DNA from: Entoloma clypeatum
Taxonomy: Eukaryota; Basidiomycota; Agaricomycetes; Agaricales; Entolomataceae
Length of the DNA stretch: 64,000 nucleotides
Direction of reading: 5' to 3'
Assembly: GCA_963565915.1 (NCBI GenBank)
Contig: OY751486.1
Location: 930,001 to 994,000 of the forward strand
Part shown: in pieces, positions 1-11,002 of the stretch
Layout: each line of letters begins with the position of its first letter
Numbering within the stretch: the first letter of the stretch is position 1
The notes under the pieces: generated by a model
What the model was told of the DNA's origin: nothing
Seen by the model: only the letters and a program-made list of their open reading frames with translations
Databases searched by the model: none
Position numbers and translations under genes: made by a program

Positions 1-788
1 TTCGACTTTCTTCAAGCCCGAGCCCTTCAAAGCCGAGCCCAAGCCAAGCCCGGACATCGTTATATGCTATGCGCTACTAATCGTGTATCTACGATAGAGG
101 GGAAACCTCACTACTAACCTTTGAGAGGTGTTTGCAAGGTGGGGGTTACTCGGTATATTGCACAGAGAATAAGGACAGTCTTATATACTAGTCTACTTAT
201 TTGTACATTATTTGTATGTCATGGGATTGGGCACATGATGCTATAGATGAAATATCTTTTGGAGTGGAATTCGTTCAACGGACCAAATAACTGTACTTAT
301 CTTGCTTTCAGCACTTATGTCCTACGTCCAAAATATACATTGAATAAATCTATTTAAAGTTATAATAGAAATAAAGTAGGTAAGCATTCTTCTTCGGGCA
401 CAGAAAACATGCTGTTCACAGATTAGGGGACAGGTGGGACACTTTCAGACACTTTGCGAGCAAGTTTCTCATCCATAAATAAGGGGTGTTTGTAGTTGTG
501 TATAGTCTCACCGCAACATATTGAATTATGCCTTTGGGGAATACCTTGACAAGCAAGGTGAAGCTGCTAATAGTCAGTCACAGACAAGTCACATCATCTG
601 ACATTCTATGACATGAGTTGCCTTTACCTTACACCTAATATTCTACCCTCTGGTGTGAAGACCTTGTCAGAGGTGACACAGCCCTTCTGACTTTGTTCCT
701 CACCAAGACAACACCCTCACAGGAAAGACAGAAAGAAAGAGAGTAATTGACACAAAGCATGAAATATGGAACATGAGAGGAATCTACT
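1..788. other. No supported gene
   Basis: The first bases carry a short imperfect repeat built on AAGCCCGAGCCC-like words. The rest is moderately AT-rich with no long open frame and no recognisable motif. It may be the 3' flank of the minus-strand gene that follows. Confidence 0.5.
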
Positions 789-2100
789 TCATATGCATCT
801 ACGGCCTTCGTCTTCCTTAAAATTTTTGTTGTACACCGACTCCCAGATGCTTGACAGAACCTGGATATCGTGAGGTGAGGCGGCATGCTTCACAGCATCT
901 CTTATCAACTCCTCATCTGCTGTGTGCGCGACATTGTTCCCATCCACACGGATATCGGCATACGTGTCCAAAACTTGGTCAAGCGCTTTGATGGTCAGCG
1001 GGCGCAGGAAGACCTGGGATGACTCGACGAACGTCTGCACTTGTACGCGTGAGACGTACTCTGCGCGGAAATCGTGCCAGCGAGCTTTGAGGTTGTTTGG
1101 GTCCCACGCAGCGAGAATCAATCGACGGACTTCGTCGAGCAGGATACGGCGGCGCAGTACACGCAGAGCCTCGAGATTCTGTGTTTGGTTAGATTCATGA
1201 TTCCTGGGAGGAAAAGAATGGAAAACGCACGCCACTAGACGCCTCTCGAAGTTGACGAGTTTCGTTTTCTAGATCAGTGACGCGGATCCTGAGTGTGGCG
1301 TTTTCGTCCCTGAGTGTGGCGTTTTCATCTGTGAGTGTAGCGTTGCTAGCCTCAAGTGCAGCGATCTTGGCGTCTTGTGCCTCAACCCTCTTTTCCAAAC
1401 TCTCGAACATCTGGAGTATCCTGTCCAGATTTTTGACGTCTCGAGGTCTCCAAGGAGGATTCGGAGCTGAGAAGGCGCGTGGGTGCTGAAGCCTGAGGGG
1501 GCGGAAGGATAGGATACATACACATATTCGTAATCCTCTGCACGTGTTCGTTGAGCACCATTTCCTTGACGTGGTTGGTCAAGTACGGCTGATCATTTTG
1601 TATCGGGGGAAAGAGAACCGTGAGCATGGTTTCTGGAGGTAGGCGCTTCAGGACGTCAGCAACTGGCTCGGTGGGTGTCGAATTCGTAACTCCTAGGAAG
1701 ATGATAATCGAGACGGCGAATATCAAAGAGGGAATGACGGACCTGCTATTGTCGCTGTTGGAGAAATAGTTAGTTTAGCCCCAAAGGTGGCATTGATGTG
1801 GTTCTGCAGCTTCAGGCCGAGAGCAGAAACGGCGTCACCCATAGGTGTGTCGTGGTCTTCAACAGTCCCAACGACGAAGGTCGCTTTGTCAATCAAGACT
1901 CCCACGATCACGATGGCTCCAGAATCATTGTTGAGCTTGCTGGTGTTCGACTTGTTTCCAGCCTGAGCTTTGGCCATCTCGAGGGGATCAAAGCAAGCAA
2001 GCCCATCTAATATCTCCACTCCATGTTTATAAGTGACAGATCCGTAGATTATCAGATCGTTTGCCGCATGTTTTGTCCGCACGACTGAATGGGTACTCAT
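789..2100 (-). CDS. Hypothetical multi-exon coiled-coil protein
   Basis: I do not recognise this family. On the minus strand an ATG at 2100 opens a first exon of about 120 residues (begins MSTHSVVRTKHAAND). A GT...AG intron of roughly 50 nt lies near 1693-1742. A second exon runs to about residue NM at 1520 and a second intron ends near 1466. The third exon contains a clear coiled coil: after EKRVEAQDAKIAALEA come two tandem copies of a seven-residue T/R-DENATLR unit, encoded by repeated DNA near 1290-1345. A short intron near 1200-1255 leads to a final exon of about 120 residues with charged helices, ending at the TAG at 789. Exon phases agree across the introns, which argues for a real expressed gene rather than chance frames. 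Exact boundaries of the third intron are uncertain; a 53-nt intron with donor GTCAAC fits best. No signal peptide or membrane segment is evident, and the function is unknown. Confidence 0.6.
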
Positions 2101-3285
2101 TTATTCACCGGAAAACTCATATCGTCCGCCACCGATGAGTACCAGGTCGATCTCGACTGGGGGACGATTTGCCGAAGGAATAGTACGCCCTCGCTCTCGC
2201 TATCGTGTTTCTATCGTGTTTCTTTCTTGCTGACTGACCCTCCCCAACAACAGTGACACAGACCAGCTTAGACACACCAGATTGACGACGAGACGAGAGG
2301 ACTGCACCACGACACCCGCCACCTCCTCGGGGCGCAGGCTTCGTGACCCTGTCCGAGCCACCACACACCACCGACGGCAAACGCTCACACAGACCCTGTC
2401 CAATCCAACACGCCCTGACATGCCTGTTGAGTCGACTCAAATCGAACCATCATCTCGATGAGTTCGACGCGATCGACTAATCGGTAGTGGGCATGGTGTC
2501 AAGGTCTCTCTGGCACTCTCGACGTCCACTCCTTTCGACACCTCGCACATACAACGACTCAGACGCAGCAGGACGAGTACACATGCCCCGCCTCCCACTG
2601 TCGACGCCCGCTAACAACGCACCACAGTGGCACAACCCTGACCAACCCCATGCCAACCTCAGACGGCTGCATCCCGTTTCCCTCCCCGTTCACCGGCTGA
2701 AGGATGGGATTGGCGGGTGTAGCTCTTGTCGATTGTGTGGCGGAGAATCTGGACGATCTCACGTTTCTCGAGGTTTTCGTTCTCAACGCTTACAGTTATA
2801 ATAAGAAGAGCAGATGACAGTACTCATGCAGCTGACGGAGTCCCAAGGCGCGTTTTCGTGTGTTTTGCTTCCAAGTAAGATTGCGGTTTGGGGACTGAGG
2901 TCATATCTATTTTTAGGGTTACTGCAAGGGCGTAGTCGGGCGATTCCCAGTCAAGAACGTCAAATTCCATTCGAGACTGAAGAAACCCATCATGGCGAAC
3001 CGTTCTTCAGTCACAGCTACTGCCCAGAACCCCAAATTCCACACTCCGTCCCCCCTGTTTAAACACGATTCCTGCCCCGTGATCTGGCACGACGCATCGC
3101 TCGCGTGTTTCTCTAGAGCATGAGGGCTCTTGTAACAACAACATCCTCTCGTTTGGCGGAAGCGGCCCAGGCGACAGCGGAGACCTGGAAGGGCTTATCT
3201 GCGAACAGGGTCAACTAGAACGGAGGCTTGGAATGGAGGAACTTGCCTGTTTCCGCCCTGCGAGAATACGGCTATACAAGGACAT
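2101..3285. other. Intergenic, nothing supported
   Basis: Open frames on both strands here are short, overlap one another and are rich in Arg, Ser and Pro, as expected from GC-rich non-coding DNA. No splice-consistent chain of exons or known motif was found. Confidence 0.45.
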
Positions 3286-3790
3286 CTCTCACCTCCTTCC
3301 TTCGACGAGGGAACGGGAAGGATGCACGGGGACACCCCTCGACGATGGGACAGGATGGGATGGCCACGCCATGAGAGTCACCGACGCACTCCAGCGAAGA
3401 GCAAACAAGACGGCCGCACGAGGGAACACAGCAACCCTCTCCTCTCCCTTGACGAGGGAACGAGACGACTGTACCAGGCAGCGGCCACCCGTCCGCTTCG
3501 AGGAATGCACCAAGACACCTCCCACCAGCCTCCGTCGACGAGGGAACGGAACGGCAACACCAGGAGACCCACCACGCTGTCCTCGGCGAGGAAACAAGAC
3601 GGCTGTCCCGAGAGATCCGTCGACGACGAAACCAGACGAGACGAGGCGACTGAACGAAGCCTGGAGCGCCTGGAAACCCCCCACCCCAATCCTACGACGA
3701 CGAAACGACGCAGATGCACTGGGACACACTCCACACGATTCTATCGACGAGGGAACGAGACGGCTGAACTGGGATACCCCCCATCCACTT
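3286..3790. repeat. Degenerate GC-rich minisatellite field 1
   Basis: Variants of CGACGAGGGAACGAGACGGC recur irregularly, mixed with CACC/ACACC words. Long apparent ORFs on both strands translate to Arg/Thr/Pro-rich low-complexity sequence and are by-products of the repeat. Confidence 0.55.
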
Positions 3791-3815
3791 TTTTGGCAAT
3801 CAGACGACGCGGATC

Positions 3816-3965
3816 CACTGGGACACCGCCCACGCCGACCTTCAAGATACCATTGGCGTCGATCTCAAAGGTGACTTCGATCTGAGGAACATCACGAGGT
3901 GCCGGGGGGATCCTGGAGAGCTTGAACTTGCCAAGGAGGTTGTTGTCCTGTATGTCAAACTTTGT
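3816..3965 (-). pseudogene. Isolated HSP70 (BiP/Ssa-type) exon fragment
   Basis: The minus strand reads [19 protein letters not shown], then [18 protein letters not shown]. This is the highly conserved start of the HSP70 substrate-binding domain (beta-sandwich), about 40 residues of a roughly 640-residue chaperone. It is preceded by a good splice acceptor (...GACATACAG, about 3952) and followed by a GT donor-like step straight after ILKV. Both sides then run into low-complexity repeat. No other HSP70 exon was found, so this is one genomic exon with its intron edges, not a gene. Substitutions at usually fixed positions (S-R for S/T-G, P-R-D for P-R-G) fit decay. Whether it derives from an ER or a cytosolic HSP70 cannot be told. 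Confidence 0.8.
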
Positions 3966-4369
3966 TTTTATCTGTTCGCACAAGCCCTAACCCGTCCTTC
4001 GCGTTTAATAGAAAACGACCGCCCATGCTTATCGTTCATCACTCAATGCATCTGTGCCGTCCTCTCATGTTCGACTGGCTGACGTCCTATGTCCTACCAC
4101 GGCGCGTCCTCCTTCCCCATTTAATACACACCCACCCCGCCCATCCTTTGTCGTGTAATGGCTACGTCCCACTCCGCTGTGTCCTTGCTCTCAACATCGC
4201 GTTTACGGCTTTCCATTATGACTTCTTTCGCCCTACAACACTTCCTCTGTCAAGATTTCCCTGTTCCCGCGGAACAGGCAAAGATACGCCAATTCATATT
4301 ACACGATAGGATCTGGCCGACGGGGTTACTCCACCCATGGTACTCCGTGGACGCGCGTCCCTTCGTCGT

Positions 4370-5110
4370 CGACGTCGACCTGCACGGTGTGGACTTCCTC
4401 TTAACCCACGTCGTCGAGGAGAAGAGACGGCTTCACCAGGAGACCTCTGTCGAGGAAGGAGGAACGGAGCTGGAGCTGGATACCACACACCACTCCGTCG
4501 TCGACGAGACGACGCAGCCGCACGAGGAGACCCACTACACCATTCCGTCGACGAAGGAGCGAAGAGGAAGCAGCGGCTGCAATAGACCCACTTCGCCACT
4601 CCGTCGACGAGGGAGCAGATGCAGCTGCACCAGGAGCCCACCACATCGTCCCGTCGACGAAGGAACGGCCGCAGCTGTAGCAGGAGACACACCACACCAC
4701 TCCGTCGTCGACGAGACGACGCAGCTGCAGCAGGGAACCCACCACCCTCGTCGACGAAGAGACAGGATGGCACAAGACAGACTGTTGAACCACGGTATGG
4801 CTGCAGAGACCCACCACACCTCGTCGACGAGCGTACGACACGGCTTCAGCCGAATCCACAGTGTCGACGAAGAGATGAGAGGGTACGTTGTCGACGACGA
4901 GATGAGGCGGCACAAGACGAGACATCTGCACCACACTCCACTTCGTCGGCGAAGAGACCAAACGGCTGCACCCCCACACCACTCCGTCAGCGGCGAGACG
5001 ACGACTTTTTAAAATAAAAGCAGACGTTCTACTTCTTCGAAATAGAAGAAGAAGCTGCTGCAGCGGGACACCCACATTCCTCCGACGACGACGAGGGGTT
5101 ATACCCTCAC
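4370..5110. repeat. Degenerate GC-rich minisatellite field 2
   Basis: Words such as CACCACTCCGTCGTCGACGA and GACGACGCAGCTGCA recur with irregular spacing. The vocabulary overlaps field 1 (GTCGACGAGG). ORFs of up to 284 codons on both strands are low-complexity shadows. The two fields flank the isolated HSP70 exon. Confidence 0.6.
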
Positions 5111-5710
5111 CGTCCACCAGGTCGAGGTAAGCATCCTACGCCCCCCATCCTTGATTCGCGCTAACGACCCAGACCAGCACTCACCACCCTCCACCGCTAA
5201 GACACATCTGACACGAGGGCATCCACGCACGGGGTTTACTCCTGCGTCGGATTTGGCGGTCCCGACGCAGTGGGTTTACCCCTGCGTCTGCGTGGCACCC
5301 TCCAGCCTTGCTTTCTCGCCCATCGACACCTACTATGCCTTGTTTGACGGCTACAGCTCATGCCCGTCTGTACCACCTCGCTGGCCCGGCCATCGGCCTA
5401 CTACACCCCGTTTTCCAGCTGACGCCCATCACACGTTGACTGTTGGACGGCTACACCGTGGCACCACGCCCCACGCCGCACGGCAAGCCGCTGTTCGACC
5501 ACAATAGGTTCCACCCATCCCGTTACACAGCCTTGTGACCCTCACGAAGCCCTCCATACCCCCGTCCAATTAGCGGACACCCGCCTGGATGGCACCAGCA
5601 CGTAGCCCCGCTGTTTGACGGCCGTCTAACCTGCCATACACCCGACCACGCTTGCCCTTCCAATGCCACCCTACGACATCTTCTTATAGAGGCCCGGCGT
5701 ATGGGACATC
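5111..5710. other. No supported gene
   Basis: C-rich sequence with several GACGGCTAC / CATCGGCC-like words and no coding signal I can defend. There is possibly one short duplication around CTGCGTCGGATTTGG and CTGCGTCTGCGTGG (about 5241-5290). Confidence 0.35.
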
Positions 5711-7740
5711 ATGAACAAAAAGCTTCGCAGACCAGCCGACAGCAGCGGATTTCTCAGAAGGCGACTTTACAGATGTCACCAACTTTTTGACTGGATTACG
5801 GAGGGCCGTGGGCGACCGCTCTGCAGGCAACGGCGGCGTCGTTCAAGGAGGCTATGCTATCATGCTCGCCGCCGAAGCGCGAAGACTCGGAGGGACAGCG
5901 TTGGTTTCAAGGACGGCCAGAAGCAGACGGTGGTCTCGACGGAGAAGGAGAAGGAGCCGCCTGTTGTGTCAAGAACGGCAGAGGATGTGTTGTGAGTGCT
6001 TTCGGTGACCTGCATATGCCCACCCGCAGCTTTCGAATTCCGGATATCCCGCACCCTCTCCCTTCTCCCCGCTCTCTCCAAACCACAACACCACAGCTGC
6101 GGCATCCTCTCTGCCCCTCCCCGCGTCGACATCCCAACCGCGCTTCCTCTCCCCCCAGAACCCCGTAGCACAGGTCAAGCGCAACGTCCTCGCGTCGTTC
6201 ACGTCGGTACTACTTCTGCCCGTCACGATTGTTCCACGGGCAGTGGGAACGGTTGGTGACGCCATCGTGACGGGAGGAAAGAGCCTGAGGATGCTAAATC
6301 CTGCAAAGTGGGGCGGGGTGTCCGGGGCGGGGACAGAGAGGGTAAGAAAGACTGGGTGGGGGGCCGGTGCGAATGGGAGTGGTGGGTATAATCGGGGAGT
6401 GTTGGAGGAGGGGAAAGAAGCGGCGGTGTTTGAGGTTGGGGAAGATGATGCTGAGGGTGCAGTTGACAAAGTGGGAGAGGGGCAGGGGGTGGTTGATGAA
6501 TCGGGTGTGAAGGATCCATGGGGTGGGGAGGATGAAGGTTCGTTTTCATTCCTCTCAAGCGTGTCATCCTTCTGACCTTTACCTTGATCTTTACAGCTCC
6601 ATCGAAACGACCGCCCGTACCGTCCCTTCAACTGTCCAGCTCCAACGGAAGTCAGACCTCCTCTCTTTCCATTTCCGGGACAACTTCTACCACCAGCACG
6701 GTTTTCACCCCAAACTCAGGTGGTCTGGATGGGATGAACAAGCTAGAGCTGCTGCCGTCTCTTGACGTAGCGCTAGAGATGATCCACGCAGACCGAGAAT
6801 CGTTGAAGCGGATGGAGACGTTCGCAGGTTACCCGGGATACTATGGGCACCGCATGCGGGACTCTATCAAGGAGCTGTTTGTGTTGATGCTTGATGCCTT
6901 TGGGGAGGGGCACCTGAGGAAGGGGTTTGGAAGGTGGGGGAGGGTGCTTTTGCCTTTCAAATCAGGCTCAAGATTGACCTGTGTTTCTCGGTCTACAGAG
7001 CGACGGAACAGATGACAACTTACAAGCCTGCGGATCATGAAGTGACGACAAGCGTGGCGCCGTTGATGCAGTTTCTTGAGTTAGTGCATATCGGAGATAC
7101 GATCCAGTCGATGGTGCAGGTGAGGACATTTTGTGCTTGGAATCGTTGGAATATGCCTCATCACGTCTCACTGTCAGGCTCAGTATATCGATCGGACTTT
7201 TTTGATCCTGTCGTCCAGGAGAAGAGGCGTTTTGAGAATGCTTTGGACGACTCAGTGGTGGGTGGGTTGAATGCCGGGACCGAAGTCTTGATGAATCAGG
7301 TCTGTTCTCTGAGCATCTCTCGTCTCATCTTACTCACGAGCAATAAAGGTGGGGGAGTATTAGCCACCGGAAGGTGCCCCGTTAGATCTCGGTCCGACCA
7401 AGGGGTGCACGGAGGCAATAAATTGTTTGGAAAAGCATTGTAAGCTGCTCAAGGGAAGTATGAGTAAGGAGGTGCTCGAGGTATTCTATCAGGAGGTCGG
7501 GATTCGACTCATTGCATGTGTTTCGTCGTTCCTATTGACCAATAACAGAGGCTGACTGGCGCGATCTCTTTCATCTTTTAGAATCTTGCAGAAACATATC
7601 AAGTGGAAGGCACGAGGATTTCAGGAAAGAGGCGTTTATGAATGGAAAGGACGCGCTGGTCGAGCAGGAGAGCTGGTACTACAGCTGGGGCGAAGTTCGC
7701 TGTACGTGTTCAGTCACGCAGTTCAGGATCTGCTCGCTGT
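5711..7740 (+). pseudogene. Recyclin-1-like (Rcy1/Sec10-family) gene remnant
   Basis: Recyclin-1 is a fungal F-box/Sec10-like protein of endocytic recycling. The plus strand keeps its exon-intron pattern. About 6157-6540 encodes VKRNVLASFTSVLLLPVTI and MLNPAKWGG. About 6599-6943 encodes RDSIKELFVLMLDAFGEGHL. Further exons give PLMQFLELVHIGDTIQSMVQ (about 7020-7118), DDSVVGGLNAGTEVLMNQ (to about 7300), then PPEGAPLDLGPTKGC through VFYQEVGIRLIA (about 7368-7520). GT...AG introns of about 45-65 nt separate these. Two problems suggest decay. The residues normally between MNQ and PPEG are lost or hit a TAG at 7360 (the same TAG could be an acceptor). The junction after GIRLIA is also out of frame with the following ILQKHIK, after which similarity disappears and the C-terminal ~100 residues are missing. 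The 5711-6156 part is assigned only by proximity. The family assignment is from memory of conserved Sec10-domain motifs. Confidence 0.6.
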
Positions 7741-7999
7741 CGGACCCTTAGCGGACTGAACCCATGAGTTGTTTCGGCAACATTGATAACTTCTCATGGC
7801 TAATGGCTAATTGATAGATAGACATAATGAAAGATGAAATCACAAAATCAATCAAATTATATAATAGGTTTGGGATGAAGCAAAGTCGAATCAAACTGGT
7901 GCAGATTACTTGGATGACGATGAAGAAAATGGCGGGGTTCTTCTGGAGAGACCGAACTCAAACTCGGAACAAGAAGAACAGAGATGAAACTCACTAGTA

Positions 8000-8233
8000 T
8001 CACCGATAGAGAATAAATCTGATGCCTTCCTTCTTGCAGAGCAAAAGGACATCTCCAACATGGGCGTTTAACTGGTGAATGTTCTTTTTGGCTCGATGTA
8101 TGGCCTTGTGACTACGGTTCCCGAGGTCCGCAAGTTCCAAATGCGCGGCTTCCTGGCGCTCGACTGCTTCTAATAGCATATAAACCGCTTCCTGTAACGT
8201 GAGGAGGTCCTGTGAAAGTTTAGTAAGTGCCAA
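8000..8233 (-). CDS. Small hypothetical helical ORF
   Basis: A 77-codon ATG frame rich in Leu, Glu, Ala and Lys, predicted helical with heptad-like hydrophobic spacing (LLTLQEAVYMLLEAVERQEA). It stands alone between the recyclin remnant and a repeat, with no recognised relative. It may be a single exon of a lost gene or chance. Confidence 0.3.
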   Translation of the reverse strand: MALTKLSQDLLTLQEAVYMLLEAVERQEAAHLELADLGNRSHKAIHRAKKNIHQLNAHVGDVLLLCKKEGIRFILYR

Positions 8234-8584
8234 ACAGGAATAAAAGTAGGGCTTCCATGCACATCTGGGGGTTCATCGGATATTGTTGTCAACGTAAGGC
8301 TGGGTGCGGGCGACGGACTTCGGGAGCGTGTTTCCATTGAAATTTGAGACAGCTCATACAGTCAACTTCCGACCTAAGGATTAGGTAAGATGTAAATACA
8401 GCTGCTTCACATAAACCTCCCCCAAAAATTACAATATCTCTACCTTCCCATTTATCTCATCTTATGATATCTTCCTCCGTTTCCATGTCTCTTACCCCAT
8501 GACACCTCACAGTTCCCCCTTCGTTCGTTTCCTTTCATTATTTCTGCTACTTACTAATGGTCGGCGAGGTGTTTATCTGTGGAT

Positions 8585-8760
8585 AGACTGGCTGCGGTCC
8601 GGTCCGGTCCAGGTTCGGCCCCTTTTGGACTGAACCTGGACCTGGACCCCAGTGAAAATCGGACCTGGATTTGATCTGACCGGATCAGGCCAGAATGGGA
8701 ATAGTCCGGTTAAATCTGGTCAGATCTGGTGAAACCTGTAAAAACCGAAAGACCAGCTCT
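8585..8760. repeat. GGTCCGGTCC-type low-complexity block
   Basis: Dense imperfect repeats of GGTCC, CCGGTC, GGACCTGGA and TCTGGTCAGAT, many locally self-complementary. The style matches the GACCGGTCT blocks at about 16740-16960 and 31985-32160. Confidence 0.55.
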
Positions 8761-9342
8761 CACCAGATATTTTCAGAAAAGTTGCAGTATTAGCCGGCAA
8801 AATCTGAAATCACCCGACACCACCAGATACAACTTCACAAATTTCCAGGTTTATTTTTTATTTTTTGGTTGCTCAGTTGGTTTGTTTTGTTTGTATAGGA
8901 TCAATAATTTGAAAATTTGATCTCATTGATTGTGATAGTAGTAATTTACAATGACTCGAAATATACAATAATAATAACCAAAATCCGACTTCCCCTCCGA
9001 ATAGTACTTGAAAAACCGTAAAACCATCACCATCGAATTAAATACCTATTCGCTATCTTCGCGCCGGACTCGCGCGCATACCGCCTGGTCAAAAAGATGA
9101 TACGGCTCAGAGGGACAATGATCGCCCCCCGAACAAAAGTCGTCCCCATGTGTCCTCATTGACGCGCAACAATGCACGTCGAGGCCTCCAACAGGACGTG
9201 CTGGTCGTAGATTCCAGGTGTGCGCTGAGAAGTCGAACTGCCAGCAGTTCAACGGCGTTAGAGGAGTCGATGCCAGGACAAGATGAAGCTTGCCCCCGTC
9301 GACTGGCAGGGACATGGGGTCAACTCTGATGAGTGGGCCAAT
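8761..9342. other. AT-rich DNA and a 90-codon minus-strand frame
   Basis: 8761-9045 is AT-rich with no gene. 9046-9315 holds a minus-strand ATG frame of 89 codons (MSLPVDGGKLHLVLASTPLT) of unknown identity. Its DNA resembles the segment just right of Gypsy-1: GAAGTCGA...GATGAAGCTTGCCCCCGTCGAC near 9230-9303 is like AAGTCGATG...CTGAAGCTCTCCCTCATCGAC near 16369-16405. It is therefore more likely a diverged repeat than a gene. Confidence 0.35.
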
Positions 9343-9833
9343 TGTTAAGAACTGATCGACAAAACGTCGGAGCTACGTCGGACACGTCGGAAGGTCGGAA
9401 GGTCGGAGCGTGTGCAATGTAGGGGCAAGGACTTGGCTTCAACTTGTGTGTTGCGCCCTCGCTAATACGTTGGTGTCCTTATTTCGAAGGATCGGAGGAT
9501 CGGAGGATCGGAGGTCGGAGGTCGGAGGTTGGACTCAAGTTAAGAGTCGGAAAGAGGACGGGAGGTAAGATGTCGAATCTAAGTTGATATTCAAACTGAA
9601 GCTAATACATGATTCTACATAAGTTTAAATACTATGTCGGAGGACGTGTGGCTTCGTCGGAGTCGGATAACGAGTGGCTGTCGGAGATTCTTAACATAAG
9701 TAAAATGGTCGGATGTAAGTAATGTACGTAGTAACGAGATTCATAACAGTAAGTATGCATAATAAGTATTAGTCAAAAATGTCGGAGGTGTCGGGATTGG
9801 TCGGAAATCGTCGGAATTGATCGGAATGTAACA
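9343..9833 (-). repeat. Gypsy-1 3' LTR (left)
   Basis: 491 bp, TG...CA ends in element orientation, closely matching 15643-16124. It has a run of tandem GATCGGAG/GTCGGAG units at about 9488-9530, one extra unit compared with the right LTR. I count about 20 TCGGA words across it. Confidence 0.95.
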
Positions 9834-9848
9834 ATATTTCCCCCTTAG
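9834..9848 (-). promoter_or_regulatory. Gypsy-1 3' polypurine tract
   Basis: In element orientation the bases abutting the 3' LTR read CTAAGGGGGAAATAT, a typical plus-strand primer for LTR retroelements. Confidence 0.7.
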
Positions 9849-9997
9849 GGCCGAACCCATGAGGCCTAAGGACCTAGGTGGTCGGTGCACGTGAACTGCG
9901 TCATGTGATGCATTGGTTGAAAATACCGTCCAAGTGGTTCTTTCTTCTTGTTCCCCCATTCTCTTTTCATTTCAAACTCTTCCGAAAAAACCTCAAT

Positions 9998-10975
9998 ATG
10001 TCGGCAACCGATTTTCAAAAGGAGATGGAGGCGCTGCAGGCTAAGCTCGCGGAGGTGGAGGCGAAGAAACGAGCAGCGGAGGAGGAGGCTGTGAGGAAGG
10101 CTGAGGGGGAGCGGAGAGCAGAGGAAGAGAGGGCTGCAGAGGCGGCGCAGTTAGCGGAGGAGATGCGGGTAGCGGAGGAGATGCGTCGGGCGTCGGAGCT
10201 GGCGGCTCAGAAGAGGGCCGATGAAGTGGCCGCTGCGCAAGGCGCATCAAGCAAGGGGTTGGGGGGGCCGCAGGCAGAGAAGATGAAGAAGAGGGTGACG
10301 AAGAAAAGGAAGGTAGAGGAGGTGACGGCGACAGTCGGAGAGGGGTCGGGAGTCGGGGTCGGGGTCGGCGCCTGTGATAGGTGCATTGTGAAGGGCGTCG
10401 AATGCGAACGCGATGAGTAAGTTCTTCTTTGGTTCATCTCTTCTGTTTTAACCTTTTGTTTTAGGAATAAGTCATCCTGCAAGGGTTGTGTCAAGGACAA
10501 GAAGAAGTGCGAGGTCGGAGCGTCGGAGGGAAAGTCGGAGGTGAAGGAGGTGAAGAAAACGGTGAAGGTGATTAAGGGGAAGAAAAAGGCGTCGGAGATG
10601 CCGTCGGAGAGTGGGTCGGAGGACACCGTCTTGGGTGTCCTCAAGATGATACTGGCGGAGACGAGGCAGGTGAGGCGACTGCTAACAGCAGTTGAAGGCT
10701 TGGTGAACACCGAGTATCAACCCAAGTCGCCGGAGGTGTCGGAGGAAGGGTCGGAGTTGGAGATGGATACAGCGGAGGAGACGCACAAGTTGAGACTGGA
10801 GAAGAGGATCGCGAGAAGGATTAGGAAGGATCTTGTGAATAGGAAGAGGTTGGAGTTGCCAGAGCTGTCGGACGATTCCAACATGTCGATTTTGGAGCCG
10901 TCGGAGAAGGCGGAGTCGGAGGAGGAGTCGGACAAGGAGGAGGGTCCGTCAAACAAGAAACAACGTACTAAGTAG
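9998..10975 (+). CDS. Antisense Zn2Cys6-like coiled-coil ORF inside Gypsy-1
   Basis: Runs opposite to gag-pol, reading inward from the 3' LTR. ATG at 9998; exon 1 to 10416; 48-nt intron 10417-10464 (GTAAGT...TTTTAG); exon 2 10465-10975; about 309 residues. Residues ~8-90 form a long Ala/Glu/Lys/Arg-rich coiled coil (KAEGERRAEEERAAEAAQLA). A basic stretch KKRVTKKRKVEE resembles a nuclear localisation signal. Six cysteines then fit C-x2-C-x6-C-x8-C-x2-C-x6-C exactly (CDRCIVKGVEC, CKGCVKDKKKC), the Zn(II)2Cys6 pattern of fungal DNA-binding proteins, at nt 10373-10510. The motif is completed only by splicing, and the joined frame is open, which argues for selection on the product. A second helical region (about 10620-10860) and an acidic Ser/Glu tail follow. 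Unlike gag-pol of the same copy, this frame has no lesion. Function as a regulator is inferred; no catalytic domain is seen. Confidence 0.75.
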
Positions 10976-11002
10976 ATAGAATAGTACTTGTTTTTTCTTG
11001 TT

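Noticed and set aside
3233..5117. Long ORFs (up to 284 codons) on both strands
   Set aside because: Low-complexity Arg/Thr/Ser/Pro translations of degenerate minisatellites, open in several frames at once.
7357..7362. Nonsense codon in the recyclin-1-like gene
   Set aside because: The TAG after GAGTAT could equally be a splice acceptor giving PPEGAPLDLG in frame, so it is not counted as a proven stop; the later frame break near 7520 is the firmer lesion.
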